Origin: DASUCS01 sp041166745
Lineage (GTDB): Bacteria; Actinomycetota; Acidimicrobiia; Acidimicrobiales; JACDCH01
NCBI GenBank assembly: GCA_041166745.1
Contig: JBEEGH010000028.1
Span: forward strand, 62,001-126,000
DNA: 64,000 nt
Direction of reading: 5' to 3'
The notes below the pieces were generated by a model. The model was given only the letters and a program-made list of their open reading frames with translations, was not told the DNA's origin and made no database searches. A program made the translations under genes and the position numbers. Numbering within the stretch: position 1 is the first letter of the stretch; each line of letters begins with the position of its first letter. Below, in pieces: positions 32,620 to 40,622 of the stretch.

Positions 32620-33570
32620 ATGAGGCGGACCGGAGACTGGCAACGTCGCAGCGCGCGCGGAGCCGTGGTGACCCTTCTCTTCGCGGCAGTCGCCGTGGCC
32701 GGCGTGACCGCGCCGGCGTGGGCCGCGACCGCTTCGTGCCAGGCCGGCGACGTGCAGGTCAGCGTGAAGAACAACTTCTACACACCAACGCCCGTGAACA
32801 TCACCGCCGGCCAGACTGTGTGCTGGGTCTGGAGTGAGACCACAGTTCGAGCACACACCGTCACCGCTGACAGCAACGCGTTCGACTCGGGATCGCTGAC
32901 CCCCCCGAACGGACGTTTTCGCCAGACCTTCCCGACCAACGGCACCAACCCCTACCACTGCACGTTCCACGGAGCGGCGGGTGGCACAGGGATGGCGGGC
33001 GTGGTGCAGGTCGGCGGTGGGGGCGGCGGTGGGGTGACCGTCACGTCGGTGAAGCCGGTCTCCCGCGGCCAGGGCGCCACGAAACAGAAGGTGACGATCA
33101 CCGGCACGGGTTTCGTGTCGGGAGCGACCACCACCGTCAGCGGCACCGGCGTAACCGTGACGGGAACCACCTTCGTGTCGGCGACCACGGTCGTCGCGGT
33201 GGTCAACGTCGCGACCAGCGCGACGGTCGGTCCTCGCAACGTCACCGTGACGCTGCCGTCGTCCGCCTCGGCATCGTGCACCAACTGCTTCACCGTGGTG
33301 GTCGGGCCGAAACCGACCGGTTTGTCGCCACCCTCTGGCGCGCGCGGAGCCGCGGTCAATGCCACGATCTCGGGCACCGGTTTTCAGAACGGCGCGGTCG
33401 TCACCGTCGGCAAGGGCGTGGCGGTCTCCAACGTCGTCCTCGTCAACAGCACGACGATCACCGCCACCTTCACGATCGACGCCGCTACCACCACGGGCGT
33501 CCGCAGCGTGATCGTCGTCAACAAGGACAAGGGCAAAGGGACCTGCGCGAACTGCTTCAACGTGACCTAG
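32620..33570 (+). CDS. Secreted cupredoxin with two IPT/TIG-like repeats
   Basis: A 316-residue exported protein. A Sec signal peptide ends near AWAA (residue 36). The cupredoxin domain (about 38-130) has the type-1 copper ligands: His in VRAHTVTAD, then Cys, His and Met in YHCTFHGAAGGTGM. A Gly-rich linker leads to two repeats, each starting with V(T/G)...P..RG...A and ending in CxNCF (SCTNCFTVVV, TCANCFNVT), resembling IPT/TIG domains with a paired-Cys end. Electron transfer outside the cell, perhaps with the convergent multicopper oxidase, is inferred. ATG preceded by GGGGTGGACGA. Confidence 0.82.
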   Translation: MRRTGDWQRRSARGAVVTLLFAAVAVAGVTAPAWAATASCQAGDVQVSVKNNFYTPTPVNITAGQTVCWVWSETTVRAHTVTADSNAFDSGSLTPPNGRFRQTFPTNGTNPYHCTFHGAAGGTGMAGVVQVGGGGGGGVTVTSVKPVSRGQGATKQKVTITGTGFVSGATTTVSGTGVTVTGTTFVSATTVVAVVNVATSATVGPRNVTVTLPSSASASCTNCFTVVVGPKPTGLSPPSGARGAAVNATISGTGFQNGAVVTVGKGVAVSNVVLVNSTTITATFTIDAATTTGVRSVIVVNKDKGKGTCANCFNVT

Positions 33571-33582
33571 CGAGCCCGCGGG

Positions 33583-35037
33583 TCAGGTGAGGGCGCAGTA
33601 GGCAACTCCGGCGGGGAGCGAAGCCCTCGTCGTCTGCGCGCCGTTTGCCTGCAGCACCTCGAACACGCCCATCATCCCCTCATCCGAGTGTGGGATGAGG
33701 TGGCAGTGGAACACCGAACGGCCCGGGTAGTCGAGGAATCGAGTCCGGAATGTGACGCTGCCCTGCGGATCGACCTTGACGGTGTCCTGGTAGCCGGGGA
33801 CGTCCACCGGCCTTCCGTTGATGTGGGTCACCTGGAAGGGGTTGATGTGGATGTGGAACGGATGGAACACGTTGCTCACATTCTGGATGGTCCACTCCTC
33901 GAGCGCACCGAGCTCGATGGTCTGATCGACCCGATCGGGGTCGAACGTCTTGCCGTCGATCATGAAGCCGCCGAGCGTCGAGAAGGTCAGCGTTCGCTGG
34001 CGATCCACCGTCGAGGTGCGCAGGTCGTCGAAGGGCTCGAGGAGCGGCGTGATGTTCGGTGCGGGCGGCGGTGTACCCACGGCGGAGTGCATCGTCGCGA
34101 GTACTGCTTCCGGAGTGGACAAGCCCCCTTGGGAGGTGAACGCCAACGTCTTCAGCTCGTACGTCCCGGCCGCGCCGGCTCGCACCAACAAGTCGGCCCG
34201 CTGGCCGGGCGTGAGGAAGACAGTTTGCCGTCGGACCGATCCCGCATATGGGTTTCCGTCGGAAGCGACCTGCACGAATTTGTGACCGCTGAGCGACAGC
34301 TCGAACACGCTGTTGATGGATGCGTTGACGAAACGCCACAGCTGGGTTTCGCCCTGGATGATGTCGATGGTCGGGTTGGCCTGACCATTGATGAGTCGCA
34401 GGTTCGTGGCGAGCGTGGGGGTGGGGAACGGCACCACCCGGCCACGGCGATCGAATTCCGTCGTCTGCAACACCATGATCCGCTCGCGGAGCCCGGAGAC
34501 ATTGGGCCCTCGCACGATGAGGGCGCCGGCCATGCCGCCGAACATCTGCTGAGAGCCGGTGCCGTGCGCGTGCGGGTGGTACCAGTACAAGCCGAACGGG
34601 TGATTGTCGGGAACGGGGTACCGGTAGTCGAAACTGTTGCCCGGTTGGATGTGCACGAAGATGTTGTCGGCGTGGCCTTCACCCGACACGTGCAGGCCGT
34701 GCGTGTGCAAGTTGGTCATCTCGTGCAGGTTGTTTACGACGTCGACGGCGAGACGGTCCCCCGGCGCGATCGACAACGTCGGCGCGGGGAACATCTTGTT
34801 GTAGACGGTCGTTCGGTGGGTGGCGCCCGCCACCACGACGTCATTGAATCCGGCCGTCAGCGTCACGGACAGTGCACCGCCGCTACTCGACAGCAGCGGC
34901 GGTTCGACGAGGATCGCGCCGCTCGCTGGCGACGCATCGGCGTACTTCAGGGATGCGGGGAACGCCGCCGTCGCCGCCGCCGCCGCGCTCAACCCCAAGA
35001 ACGTGCGCCGCGAAACGCGACTGCGCGACACCGCCAT
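33583..35037 (-). CDS. Tat-exported multicopper oxidase
   Basis: A 484-residue multicopper oxidase. A Tat signal (SRRTFLGLSAAAA) is at residues 9-21. All four copper-binding clusters are present: LHTHGLHVSG, YWYHPHAHGTG, HPFHIHINPF and FHCHLIPHSDEGM, the last holding the type-1 Cys, His and axial Met. It couples oxidation of a metal or organic substrate to reduction of O2. GGGAGG ribosome binding site 5 nt before the ATG. It converges on the cupredoxin gene with 12 nt between stops, suggesting a functional link in copper handling. Confidence 0.93.
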   Translation of the reverse strand: MAVSRSRVSRRTFLGLSAAAAATAAFPASLKYADASPASGAILVEPPLLSSSGGALSVTLTAGFNDVVVAGATHRTTVYNKMFPAPTLSIAPGDRLAVDVVNNLHEMTNLHTHGLHVSGEGHADNIFVHIQPGNSFDYRYPVPDNHPFGLYWYHPHAHGTGSQQMFGGMAGALIVRGPNVSGLRERIMVLQTTEFDRRGRVVPFPTPTLATNLRLINGQANPTIDIIQGETQLWRFVNASINSVFELSLSGHKFVQVASDGNPYAGSVRRQTVFLTPGQRADLLVRAGAAGTYELKTLAFTSQGGLSTPEAVLATMHSAVGTPPPAPNITPLLEPFDDLRTSTVDRQRTLTFSTLGGFMIDGKTFDPDRVDQTIELGALEEWTIQNVSNVFHPFHIHINPFQVTHINGRPVDVPGYQDTVKVDPQGSVTFRTRFLDYPGRSVFHCHLIPHSDEGMMGVFEVLQANGAQTTRASLPAGVAYCALT

Positions 35038-35240
35038 GATGACCTCCCACCGGTCTGTTGCACGGCAACCTTACGTTCGTCCCGTCGACGGTGCCGTCCG
35101 GTCCAGACATTCCTTCCAGCGATCGCGGGGCCGCGATAGGGTCCCGTACGCATCGGCGCATCTGGCGAGCGCCAAATGGGGGAAGGCGACACGCGCCCTG
35201 GCGGATTGGACGTCAGAAGCAAAGAACAAGGGGAGCATGC

Positions 35241-35948
35241 ATGGTCGGAAAGCGGTTCGCTGTGGTCTTGGGTTTGGTGGGCGTCGTGGGGTTGCTCGGT
35301 GTGACACCCGCCAGTTCGGCGCCCGCGCCGCCAGACGACACCTGTCAATCGCCGGAACAGGCAACCGTGGTCGGAGTCACCGGCACCTCCGGTGACGACA
35401 TCATCTATGGAACCCCGGGGCCCGACGTGATCGACGCCGGCGACGGCAGTGACTTCGTCTGCGGTCTGGGCGGTGCGGACACGATCAACGGCGGGAACGG
35501 CGACGACTTCCTGCTCGGCGGGACCGGTAACGACACCATCAACGGTGGGCCTGGAAACGACGGTATGGCCGGAGGCGACTTCGGCGGCACACCAGGTGAT
35601 CCGAGCAGCAAGGCGCCGGACGGGAACGACACCATGCACGGCAACGCCGGCAACGACTTCGCGACCGGGATGCTCGGCAACGACATGATCTTCGGCGATG
35701 TCGGCGACGACGACCTGTTCGGCGGCCCCGGCACTGATTTGGTCGACGGTGGCTTCGGCAACGACTCCGTCAACGGCAACATCGGCGCCGACGACCTGTT
35801 CGGCGGCCCCGGCGACGACGACTTGATCGGCAAGGCCTTCGGCGGCGACACGACCGGCCCGGACCGGTGCAACGGTGGCGACGGCCACGACCGATCCAAG
35901 TCATGTGACGTCAACAGGTCCATCGAGAAGGTCGGCGCGCCGGTCTAA
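35241..35948 (+). CDS. Secreted RTX-type calcium-binding repeat protein
   Basis: A 235-residue protein. The Sec signal peptide ends near SSAPAPPDD. Residues about 55-215 hold around ten hemolysin-type nonapeptides (GGNGDDFLL, GGPGNDGMA, GNAGNDFAT, GGPGTDLVD, GGFGNDSVN, GGPGDDDLI), which form a Ca2+-binding parallel beta roll. Two Cys pairs may make disulfides (DTCQ/FVCG and DRCN/KSCD). No catalytic domain is attached. The C-terminus lacks an obvious type I secretion signal and a Sec signal is present, so export is probably by Sec. AAGGGGAGC ribosome binding site. Confidence 0.88.
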   Translation: MVGKRFAVVLGLVGVVGLLGVTPASSAPAPPDDTCQSPEQATVVGVTGTSGDDIIYGTPGPDVIDAGDGSDFVCGLGGADTINGGNGDDFLLGGTGNDTINGGPGNDGMAGGDFGGTPGDPSSKAPDGNDTMHGNAGNDFATGMLGNDMIFGDVGDDDLFGGPGTDLVDGGFGNDSVNGNIGADDLFGGPGDDDLIGKAFGGDTTGPDRCNGGDGHDRSKSCDVNRSIEKVGAPV

Positions 35949-35968
35949 CAGGCGGCTACGCAACGGCT

Positions 35969-36002
35969 GATCCGCCGCGAGGCGAAACCCTCGCGGCGGA
36001 TC
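35969..36002 (+). terminator. Hairpin terminator after the RTX gene
   Basis: GATCCGCCGCGAG and CTCGCGGCGGATC form a perfect 13-bp stem around an 8-nt loop, 20 nt after the stop. No U-tract follows, as is common for actinobacterial terminators. The rest of the gap to the tRNA-Arg gene (36003-36238) shows no gene I can support. Confidence 0.65.
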
Positions 36003-36238
36003 GCCTCATCCGTAGAGCAGTGATCCTGGGGTGGTGAGCCTTCGCAACGTTGCCGTTGCCCACGCCAGCTTCGCGGCGTTCGATGCTCGTGATGACACCG
36101 GTGCGGTGTCCGTTCACCGGGAGCGGTACCGCCATCGGCTTCGTCAGCGGACGTAAGTAAGTCGCCGGCGCAAACGACGGCCCGATCGCCTCGTGTTGGC
36201 AACGCTCTTCGTTCGGTGTTTGTGCTGGTCAAGCTGTG

Positions 36239-36312
36239 CGCGCTCGGAGGAACTCGAATCCCCAACCTTCTGATCCGTAGTCAGATGCTCTATCCAATTG
36301 AGCTACGAGCGC
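36239..36312 (-). tRNA. tRNA-Arg (anticodon ACG)
   Basis: A complete cloverleaf: acceptor GCGCTCG/CGAGCGC, D arm AGCTCAATTGGATAGAGC, anticodon stem TCTGA/TCAGA around loop CTACGGA, and T arm with GGTTCGA-type sequence GATTCGAGTTCC. ACG would be edited to ICG and reads CGN codons. CCA is not encoded. Confidence 0.95.
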
Positions 36313-36361
36313 AGATCGGACTCGGGAGTGTAGGCGAGCCCATTCGAGTCGCAGAAGTGAA

Positions 36362-36389
36362 GAGCCCCGTGGAGCTGTCCACGGGGCTC
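36362..36389 (-). terminator. Terminator of the transglycosylase gene
   Basis: GAGCCCCGTGGA and TCCACGGGGCTC form a perfect 12-bp stem with a 4-nt loop, 36 nt beyond the stop on the minus strand. TTCACTTCT follows on that strand, a weak U-rich tail. Confidence 0.75.
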
Positions 36390-36424
36390 GACGCCAACGA
36401 TGCAGTTGTCCACCGCGGGAGGCG

Positions 36425-36796
36425 TTACGCCGCCCACCTGCAGGCCCAAGGACTCCAACCGGACTGGTCGTACAAGTACTTCGCGTAGGTGCTGTTCAGG
36501 TACGGGTCGAGGATCTCGTCCCACGAGTGGCCGGTCACTGCTTCGAAGTCGCTGCGATGCACGGTGTTGATCTGGAAGAGACCCCAGTTCCCGCCGCCGC
36601 TGCTCACTGCGTCTGGATTGAGGGTCGATTCGCACTGGGCGACGCCCATGGCTTGATCGGCGAGGGGGCCGAAGGCCTGTGTGATGGCGTCTTGCGCGAC
36701 GGATGTATCGGCCTGCGCGCTGGAGTCGCATGCCGTGAGGCCGAGCGCCCCGACGAAGACCACCCCGAGAAGGGCAGTTCGCAGTCGCTTGGTCAT
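36425..36796 (-). CDS. Small lytic transglycosylase lipoprotein
   Basis: A 123-residue protein. Residues 1-22 are a lipoprotein signal (LGVVFVGALGLTAC). The mature part is a minimal goose-lysozyme-like transglycosylase domain: catalytic Glu in MGVAQCESTLNPDAV, then GGGNWGLFQIN, typical of SLT folds, and YAKYLYDQSGWSPWAC. It would cleave peptidoglycan glycan strands from the outer face of the membrane. ATG 36796 is preceded by AGGAGGAAT. A leader of about 300 nt with several hairpins lies upstream, as often seen for cell-wall hydrolases under riboswitch control. A terminator follows. Confidence 0.85.
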   Translation of the reverse strand: MTKRLRTALLGVVFVGALGLTACDSSAQADTSVAQDAITQAFGPLADQAMGVAQCESTLNPDAVSSGGGNWGLFQINTVHRSDFEAVTGHSWDEILDPYLNSTYAKYLYDQSGWSPWACRWAA

Positions 36797-37124
36797 GGTT
36801 GGGATTCCTCCTGTTGTGCCGCTTCCGGGACGCGAAGATCCGAGGAAGTGGCTGGCGGGGAGGACCTGCGAACCTGCGGGCCGGGGCGGCACGGAGGCAA
36901 GGGACAGGCGGTCGATCAGCGCCTGGGTACGAGCACACACTCCTGCTGAAGAGCGAAGCATGCAGTGGCGTCACGGAAGTACAGCCGTGCCACCCATCCC
37001 AGCGCGGGTCCTATGGGCTAGTGCGCAACATGTTCGCAACAGTCGTCATGCAAATGCAAACTCGAGCGACGTGATTTGCGTCACATAGTTAGCAAACCGC
37101 TTACGGAATCTAGCAACCGCTTGG
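36797..37124 (-). promoter_or_regulatory. Long structured leader of the transglycosylase gene
   Basis: This 328-nt region has no supportable gene. In the minus direction it holds a bulged stem (GTGG-CACGG with CCGTG-CCAC, 36965-36993), a stem CAGGCG/CGCCTG (36905-36925), and a stem GCCGCTTCC/GGAAGTGGC (36818-36852) just before the AGGAGG ribosome binding site. The direct repeat TTTGCATTTGCAT and a palindrome around AACATGTT (37029-37036) lie further upstream and may be regulator sites. The layout suggests a cis-acting RNA. I could not match it to a known riboswitch class. Confidence 0.4.
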
Positions 37125-37216
37125 CGGAGAGGGTGGGATTTGAACCCACGAAGGGGCTCAACACCCCTTACCTTCTTAGCAGGAAGGCGCTTTCGACCGG
37201 ACTCAGCCACCTCTCC
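37125..37216 (-). tRNA. tRNA-Ser (anticodon GCT)
   Basis: A class II tRNA of about 92 nt: acceptor GGAGAGG with CCTCTCC-type partner, loop CTGCTAA with anticodon GCT (AGY codons), long variable arm AGGGGTGTTGAGCCCCTT, and T loop GTTCAAATCC. Confidence 0.95.
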
Positions 37217-37257
37217 AAGAGGAGGCCAGACGCTACCGCGTGTGGGACGATCGATCC

Positions 37258-37342
37258 GGAGCGATGGCCGAGTGGACGAAGGCGACGGTCTTGAAAACCG
37301 TTGGCCCGCAAGGGTCCGGGGGTTCGAATCCCTCTCGCTCCG
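37258..37342 (+). tRNA. tRNA-Ser (anticodon TGA)
   Basis: A class II tRNA of 85 nt: acceptor GGAGCGA/TCGCTCC, anticodon loop CTTGAAA with TGA (UCN codons), variable arm GGCCCGCAAGGGTCC, and T loop GTTCGAATCC. It is divergent from the tRNA-Ser(GCT) gene 41 nt away. Confidence 0.96.
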
Positions 37343-37410
37343 CTGCAAGCATCAACCTGGAAATTGCGTCGCCCAACCCCTTCGGCGGTGGTCAGCCAGC
37401 GCAAGAACGA

Positions 37411-38340
37411 TCAGCGGCCGGGCGGGACTTGGGCTCGGAGGTCGCCGAGCCAGGCGTCGGCCGCGCGCCACTTGGCGTCGGCATCGCGGCGTAGTCCCTC
37501 GCCGTGGGGCGACGCCGCGGGGTACGAGCCCAGGAACTTCACGTCGGCCTGCTTGCTCTTGAGATCACGCAAGCAGTCCGCCACGAGCTCGTCGGAGAGA
37601 TGCCCCTCGAGCTCGATGAGAAAGCAGTAGTCGCCGAGTCCGCGCTTGGTCGGGCGGGAGTGCAGGTTCGTCAGGTTGATGGCGCGAGCGGCGAACTCCT
37701 GCAGGATCGTCAACAGGCTGCCCGGCTCGTCGGCCTTCTGGAAGACGACGATCGTGGTCTTGTCGTGCCCGGTCGGCGCGGGGATGCCGTCGCGGGCGAT
37801 CACACCGAAACGGGTCTCGTTCTCCGGATGGTCCTCGATGTCGACCGCCAGCACCTCGAGCCCGTAGATCTCGGCGGCGAGCGTCGTGCCGATGGCGGCG
37901 GTACGCACATCGCCGTCTTGGACGACCTGCCGGGCGGCCTCCGCCGTCGAGTTCGACGCGAGGATCGTGGCGGCCCCGAGCTCCTTGTGCAGAAATGCGC
38001 GGCACTGCGCGGTGGCGACGGGAATCGACAGCACGCGCTCGAGGTCGGCCAGCTTCGCCCCGCGCAGGCCGAGCAGATTCATCTGAACGGAGATCACGAT
38101 CTCGCGCTGGATCAACACGTCGGCGTCGAAGGTCAGCGTGTCGAGGGTGACGTTCACCGCGCCTTCGATGGCGTTCTCGAGCGGGACGACGCCGAGATCG
38201 ACGTCGCCGGCCACCACGGCGTCGATCACGTCGGTGATCGACGGCAACTCGACGAGCTCCGATGATGCCAAGTCGGGTTGGGTCAGCAGCGCCTGCTCGC
38301 TGAACGTGCCGGGAGGACCGAGATAGGCGACCCGCGGCAT
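37411..38340 (-). CDS. pheA: Prephenate dehydratase
   Basis: A 309-residue monofunctional prephenate dehydratase, making phenylpyruvate for phenylalanine synthesis. The catalytic domain runs from YLGPPGTFSEQAL to NETRFGVIAR (about 1-185), with the TRF motif that carries the essential Thr. The C-terminal ACT domain (about 195-275) has DEPGSLLTILQEFAARAINLTNLHSRPTK, the Phe-binding regulatory motif, so feedback inhibition is expected. TATCCT (38349-38354) lies 8 nt before the ATG, implying leaderless transcription. Divergent from larB with 19 nt between starts. Confidence 0.96.
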   Translation of the reverse strand: MPRVAYLGPPGTFSEQALLTQPDLASSELVELPSITDVIDAVVAGDVDLGVVPLENAIEGAVNVTLDTLTFDADVLIQREIVISVQMNLLGLRGAKLADLERVLSIPVATAQCRAFLHKELGAATILASNSTAEAARQVVQDGDVRTAAIGTTLAAEIYGLEVLAVDIEDHPENETRFGVIARDGIPAPTGHDKTTIVVFQKADEPGSLLTILQEFAARAINLTNLHSRPTKRGLGDYCFLIELEGHLSDELVADCLRDLKSKQADVKFLGSYPAASPHGEGLRRDADAKWRAADAWLGDLRAQVPPGR

Positions 38341-38348
38341 GAGGGAGC

Positions 38349-38354
38349 AGGATA
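38349..38354 (-). promoter_or_regulatory. Probable -10 box of pheA
   Basis: TATCCT on the minus strand, 8 nt before the pheA ATG at 38340. It lies within the 19-nt gap to the divergent larB start. Confidence 0.5.
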
Positions 38355-38359
38355 GGTGA

Positions 38360-39094
38360 ATGGACGAAAGCGCCGTCCGGCGTTTACTCGACGCGGTGCG
38401 CGGCGGAACGCTGTCGGCCGACGATGCTTTGGCCGAATTGCGACGGCTGCCCTTCGCCGACCTCGGCTTTGCGCGCGTCGACCATCACCGCGCGCTGCGG
38501 CAGGGCCGCGCCGAAGCGGTGTACGGACCGGGGAAAACAGCGGAGCACTGTGCGGCGATCGTCGCCGAGCTGCTACGCGACGGCGACATTCCGGTGCTGC
38601 TGACGCGGGCGTCTCCGGAGCAGATCAATGCGGTGACCGCCGCGAACCCCGGCGCCACCGTGCGGGGCACGACCGTCGTCTGGCGACCTGCAGCGCCGCG
38701 TCCCGAGCGGGTGGTCGTCGCCACCGCCGGCACGGCCGACCTGCCGGTCGCCGAGGAGTGTGTCGCGACGTTGTGGGCCCACGGCATCGATCCCATCCGG
38801 CTCACCGATGTCGGCGTGGCCGGGGTGCACCGCTTGCTCGCCTCGGCCGACGAGATGATCGGGGCCGATGCGGTCGTGGTGGTCGCGGGGATGGAGGGTG
38901 CACTGGCCAGCATCGTCGGAGGGCTCACGCCCGCACCGGTGATCGCGGTGCCGACATCGGTCGGGTACGGCGCCGCGTTCGAAGGTGTCACCGCGCTGCT
39001 CGCGATGCTCGCATCGTGCGCGGCGGGCATCACGGTGGTCGGCATCGACAACGGCTTCGGCGCCGCGAGCGCAGTTTTGCGAATGATCAAATGA
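38360..39094 (+). CDS. larB: Nickel-pincer cofactor biosynthesis protein LarB
   Basis: A 244-residue LarB/AIR-carboxylase-like protein. LarB carboxylates the pyridinium ring of nicotinic acid adenine dinucleotide and hydrolyses the anhydride, the first step to the nickel-pincer nucleotide. The PurE-like C-terminal domain is clear: VVVATAGTADLPVAEECVATLW, DADAVVVVAGMEGALASIVGGL and VIAVPTSVGYGAAFEG. The stop overlaps larC as ATGA. LarE (sulfur transfer) and a LarA-type enzyme are not in this window. AGGATAGG precedes the ATG. Confidence 0.95.
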   Translation: MDESAVRRLLDAVRGGTLSADDALAELRRLPFADLGFARVDHHRALRQGRAEAVYGPGKTAEHCAAIVAELLRDGDIPVLLTRASPEQINAVTAANPGATVRGTTVVWRPAAPRPERVVVATAGTADLPVAEECVATLWAHGIDPIRLTDVGVAGVHRLLASADEMIGADAVVVVAGMEGALASIVGGLTPAPVIAVPTSVGYGAAFEGVTALLAMLASCAAGITVVGIDNGFGAASAVLRMIK

Positions 39095-40350
39095 GTGTTG
39101 TCGCTTGGTACCACTGCTTCTCCGGCATCGCCGGCGACATGGCGCTCGGCGCGCTCGTCGATGCCGGCGCGGACATCGACGAAGTTCGTTCATTGTGCGA
39201 GCGCATTCCGGTCAGTGGGTGGACACTCGAAGCCGAACCGGTGTTGCGCGCGGGAATGGCGTCGACTCATGTCATCGTCCACTGCCAAGAGACGTCGGTG
39301 GTGCGCACGTACGGGCACATCGCCGCGATGGTCGAAGAAGCGCGCCTCCCTGAGCGCGTGCGCAAGCGTGCTCTCGCGACGTTCCAGGCGCTCGCGACCG
39401 CCGAGGGCAAAATCCATCGGCGGCCGCCTGAGCAAGTCCACTTCCACGAGGTCGGCGCGCTCGACGCCATCGTCGACATCGTGGGCACGGCGAGCGCGCT
39501 CGAGGTGCTCGAGGTCGACGAGCTCTACGCGTCGCCCGTCGCGAACGGAATGGGGATGACGCGGGCGGCTCACGGCGTGCTACCGATACCCGCGCCCGCG
39601 GTTGTCGAGCTGCTGCGAGGCGCGCCGACCTACGGCATCGACGTTCCGCACGAACTCACCACCCCGACGGGGGCGGCGCTGCTCGCGGCGAACGTGGTGG
39701 GCTGGGGCCCGATGCCATCGATGGAGATCGGGGCGATCGGCTTCGGAGCGGGCACCCGCGAGATCGACGGACGGCCGAACGTCGTCCAGGTCGTGCTGGG
39801 TCAACGGGTGAGCGCGCTCTCGTCTGGTCAGCCGGTGATGCAGCTCGAAGTGAACGTCGACGACGCCACCGGCGAGGCGCTGGCCCACGCCATCACCGCG
39901 CTGCTCGACGCCGGAGCTCACGATGCGTGGATCGTTCCGATCGTGATGAAGAAGGGCCGGCCCGCGTACACCGTCGCGGCGTTGTGCGACACGGCGTTGG
40001 CCGCACAGCTCGCCGACGTGCTGCGCCGCGAAACGGGCTCGCTCGGCGTGCGGGGCGCGTCGCTCGAACGGTGGCCATCGGCCCGAACGGCCGACGAGGT
40101 CGAGGTCGAGGGCTTCCCGGTGCGGGTGAAGGTGTCGGCGGGGCGCGTGAAGGTCGAGCACGACGACGCGGCGCGCATCGCCAGGCGAACCGGCCTGCCG
40201 TTGCGCGAGGTGGTGTCGCTCGCCGAGGAGTCGGCCCGGCGCGGCCATGGGCTCGTGTCGCTGCCGACGATCGGCGGCGACGGCAGTCGCGACGACCCCA
40301 CTCGCGACGACCCCACCCGCGACGACCCCACTCGCGACGACACGGCGTGA
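39091..40350 (+). CDS. larC: Nickel insertion protein LarC (single-frame form)
   Basis: A 419-residue LarC, the CTP-dependent cyclometallase that inserts nickel into the pincer cofactor. The start WYHCFSGIAGDMALGALVDAGAD, HFHEVGALDAIVDIVG and the C-terminal LEVNVDDATGEALAHAI are diagnostic. In some bacteria LarC1 and LarC2 are joined by frameshifting; here both parts are in one frame. The last 19 residues are a Thr-Arg-Asp-Asp-Pro repeat from 15-bp tandem DNA repeats and are probably dispensable. It overlaps larB and the DUF4031 gene by 4 nt each. Confidence 0.95.
   Translation: MSVVAWYHCFSGIAGDMALGALVDAGADIDEVRSLCERIPVSGWTLEAEPVLRAGMASTHVIVHCQETSVVRTYGHIAAMVEEARLPERVRKRALATFQALATAEGKIHRRPPEQVHFHEVGALDAIVDIVGTASALEVLEVDELYASPVANGMGMTRAAHGVLPIPAPAVVELLRGAPTYGIDVPHELTTPTGAALLAANVVGWGPMPSMEIGAIGFGAGTREIDGRPNVVQVVLGQRVSALSSGQPVMQLEVNVDDATGEALAHAITALLDAGAHDAWIVPIVMKKGRPAYTVAALCDTALAAQLADVLRRETGSLGVRGASLERWPSARTADEVEVEGFPVRVKVSAGRVKVEHDDAARIARRTGLPLREVVSLAEESARRGHGLVSLPTIGGDGSRDDPTRDDPTRDDPTRDDTA
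40288..40342 (+). repeat. 15-bp tandem repeat inside the larC 3' end
   Basis: Three full copies and one partial copy of CGCGACGACCCCACT (one with a C at the last base) encode repeated RDDPT. The period is a multiple of three, so copy-number change would keep the frame. Confidence 0.9.
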
Positions 40351-40622
40351 TCCTGGTCGACCCGGCGGTGTGGCCGTGGCGCGGGCGGCTGTGGGCCCAC
40401 CTCGTCAGCGATCAGTCGTACGAGGAGCTCCACGAGTTCGCGGAGCGACTCGGTATCCCACCACGAGCGTTCCAGGGCGACCACTACGACATCCCGGCGG
40501 AGCTGCGCAACGAAGCACTCGCTCTGGGCGCGACTGCGGTGTCGGCGAGGGAGCTGGTGCGGCGACTGCTGGCTTCAGGTCTGCGGCGGCGCAAGGCTCG
40601 CGAGCTCCCGCGCGATGTTTGA
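40347..40622 (+). CDS. DUF4031 family protein
   Basis: A 91-residue protein matching DUF4031: ILVDPAVWPWRGRLWAHLVSDQSYEELHEFAERLGIPPRAFQGDHYD, followed by a short helical end. Function unknown; the His, Asp and Tyr residues in GDHYDIP are conserved in the family. GTG start overlaps the larC stop as GTGA, placing it in the lar operon. Its 3' end overlaps the convergent HD-domain gene by 48 nt. Confidence 0.88.
   Translation: MILVDPAVWPWRGRLWAHLVSDQSYEELHEFAERLGIPPRAFQGDHYDIPAELRNEALALGATAVSARELVRRLLASGLRRRKARELPRDV

Noticed and set aside
36797..37000. Possible cobalamin or c-di-AMP riboswitch before the transglycosylase gene
   Set aside because: GCCACTG and hairpins are present but the order and the other conserved boxes of either class are not, so no class is assigned.
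40288..40342. Short direct repeats considered as a CRISPR-like array
   Set aside because: There are no spacers; the 15-bp units are contiguous and in frame within larC.
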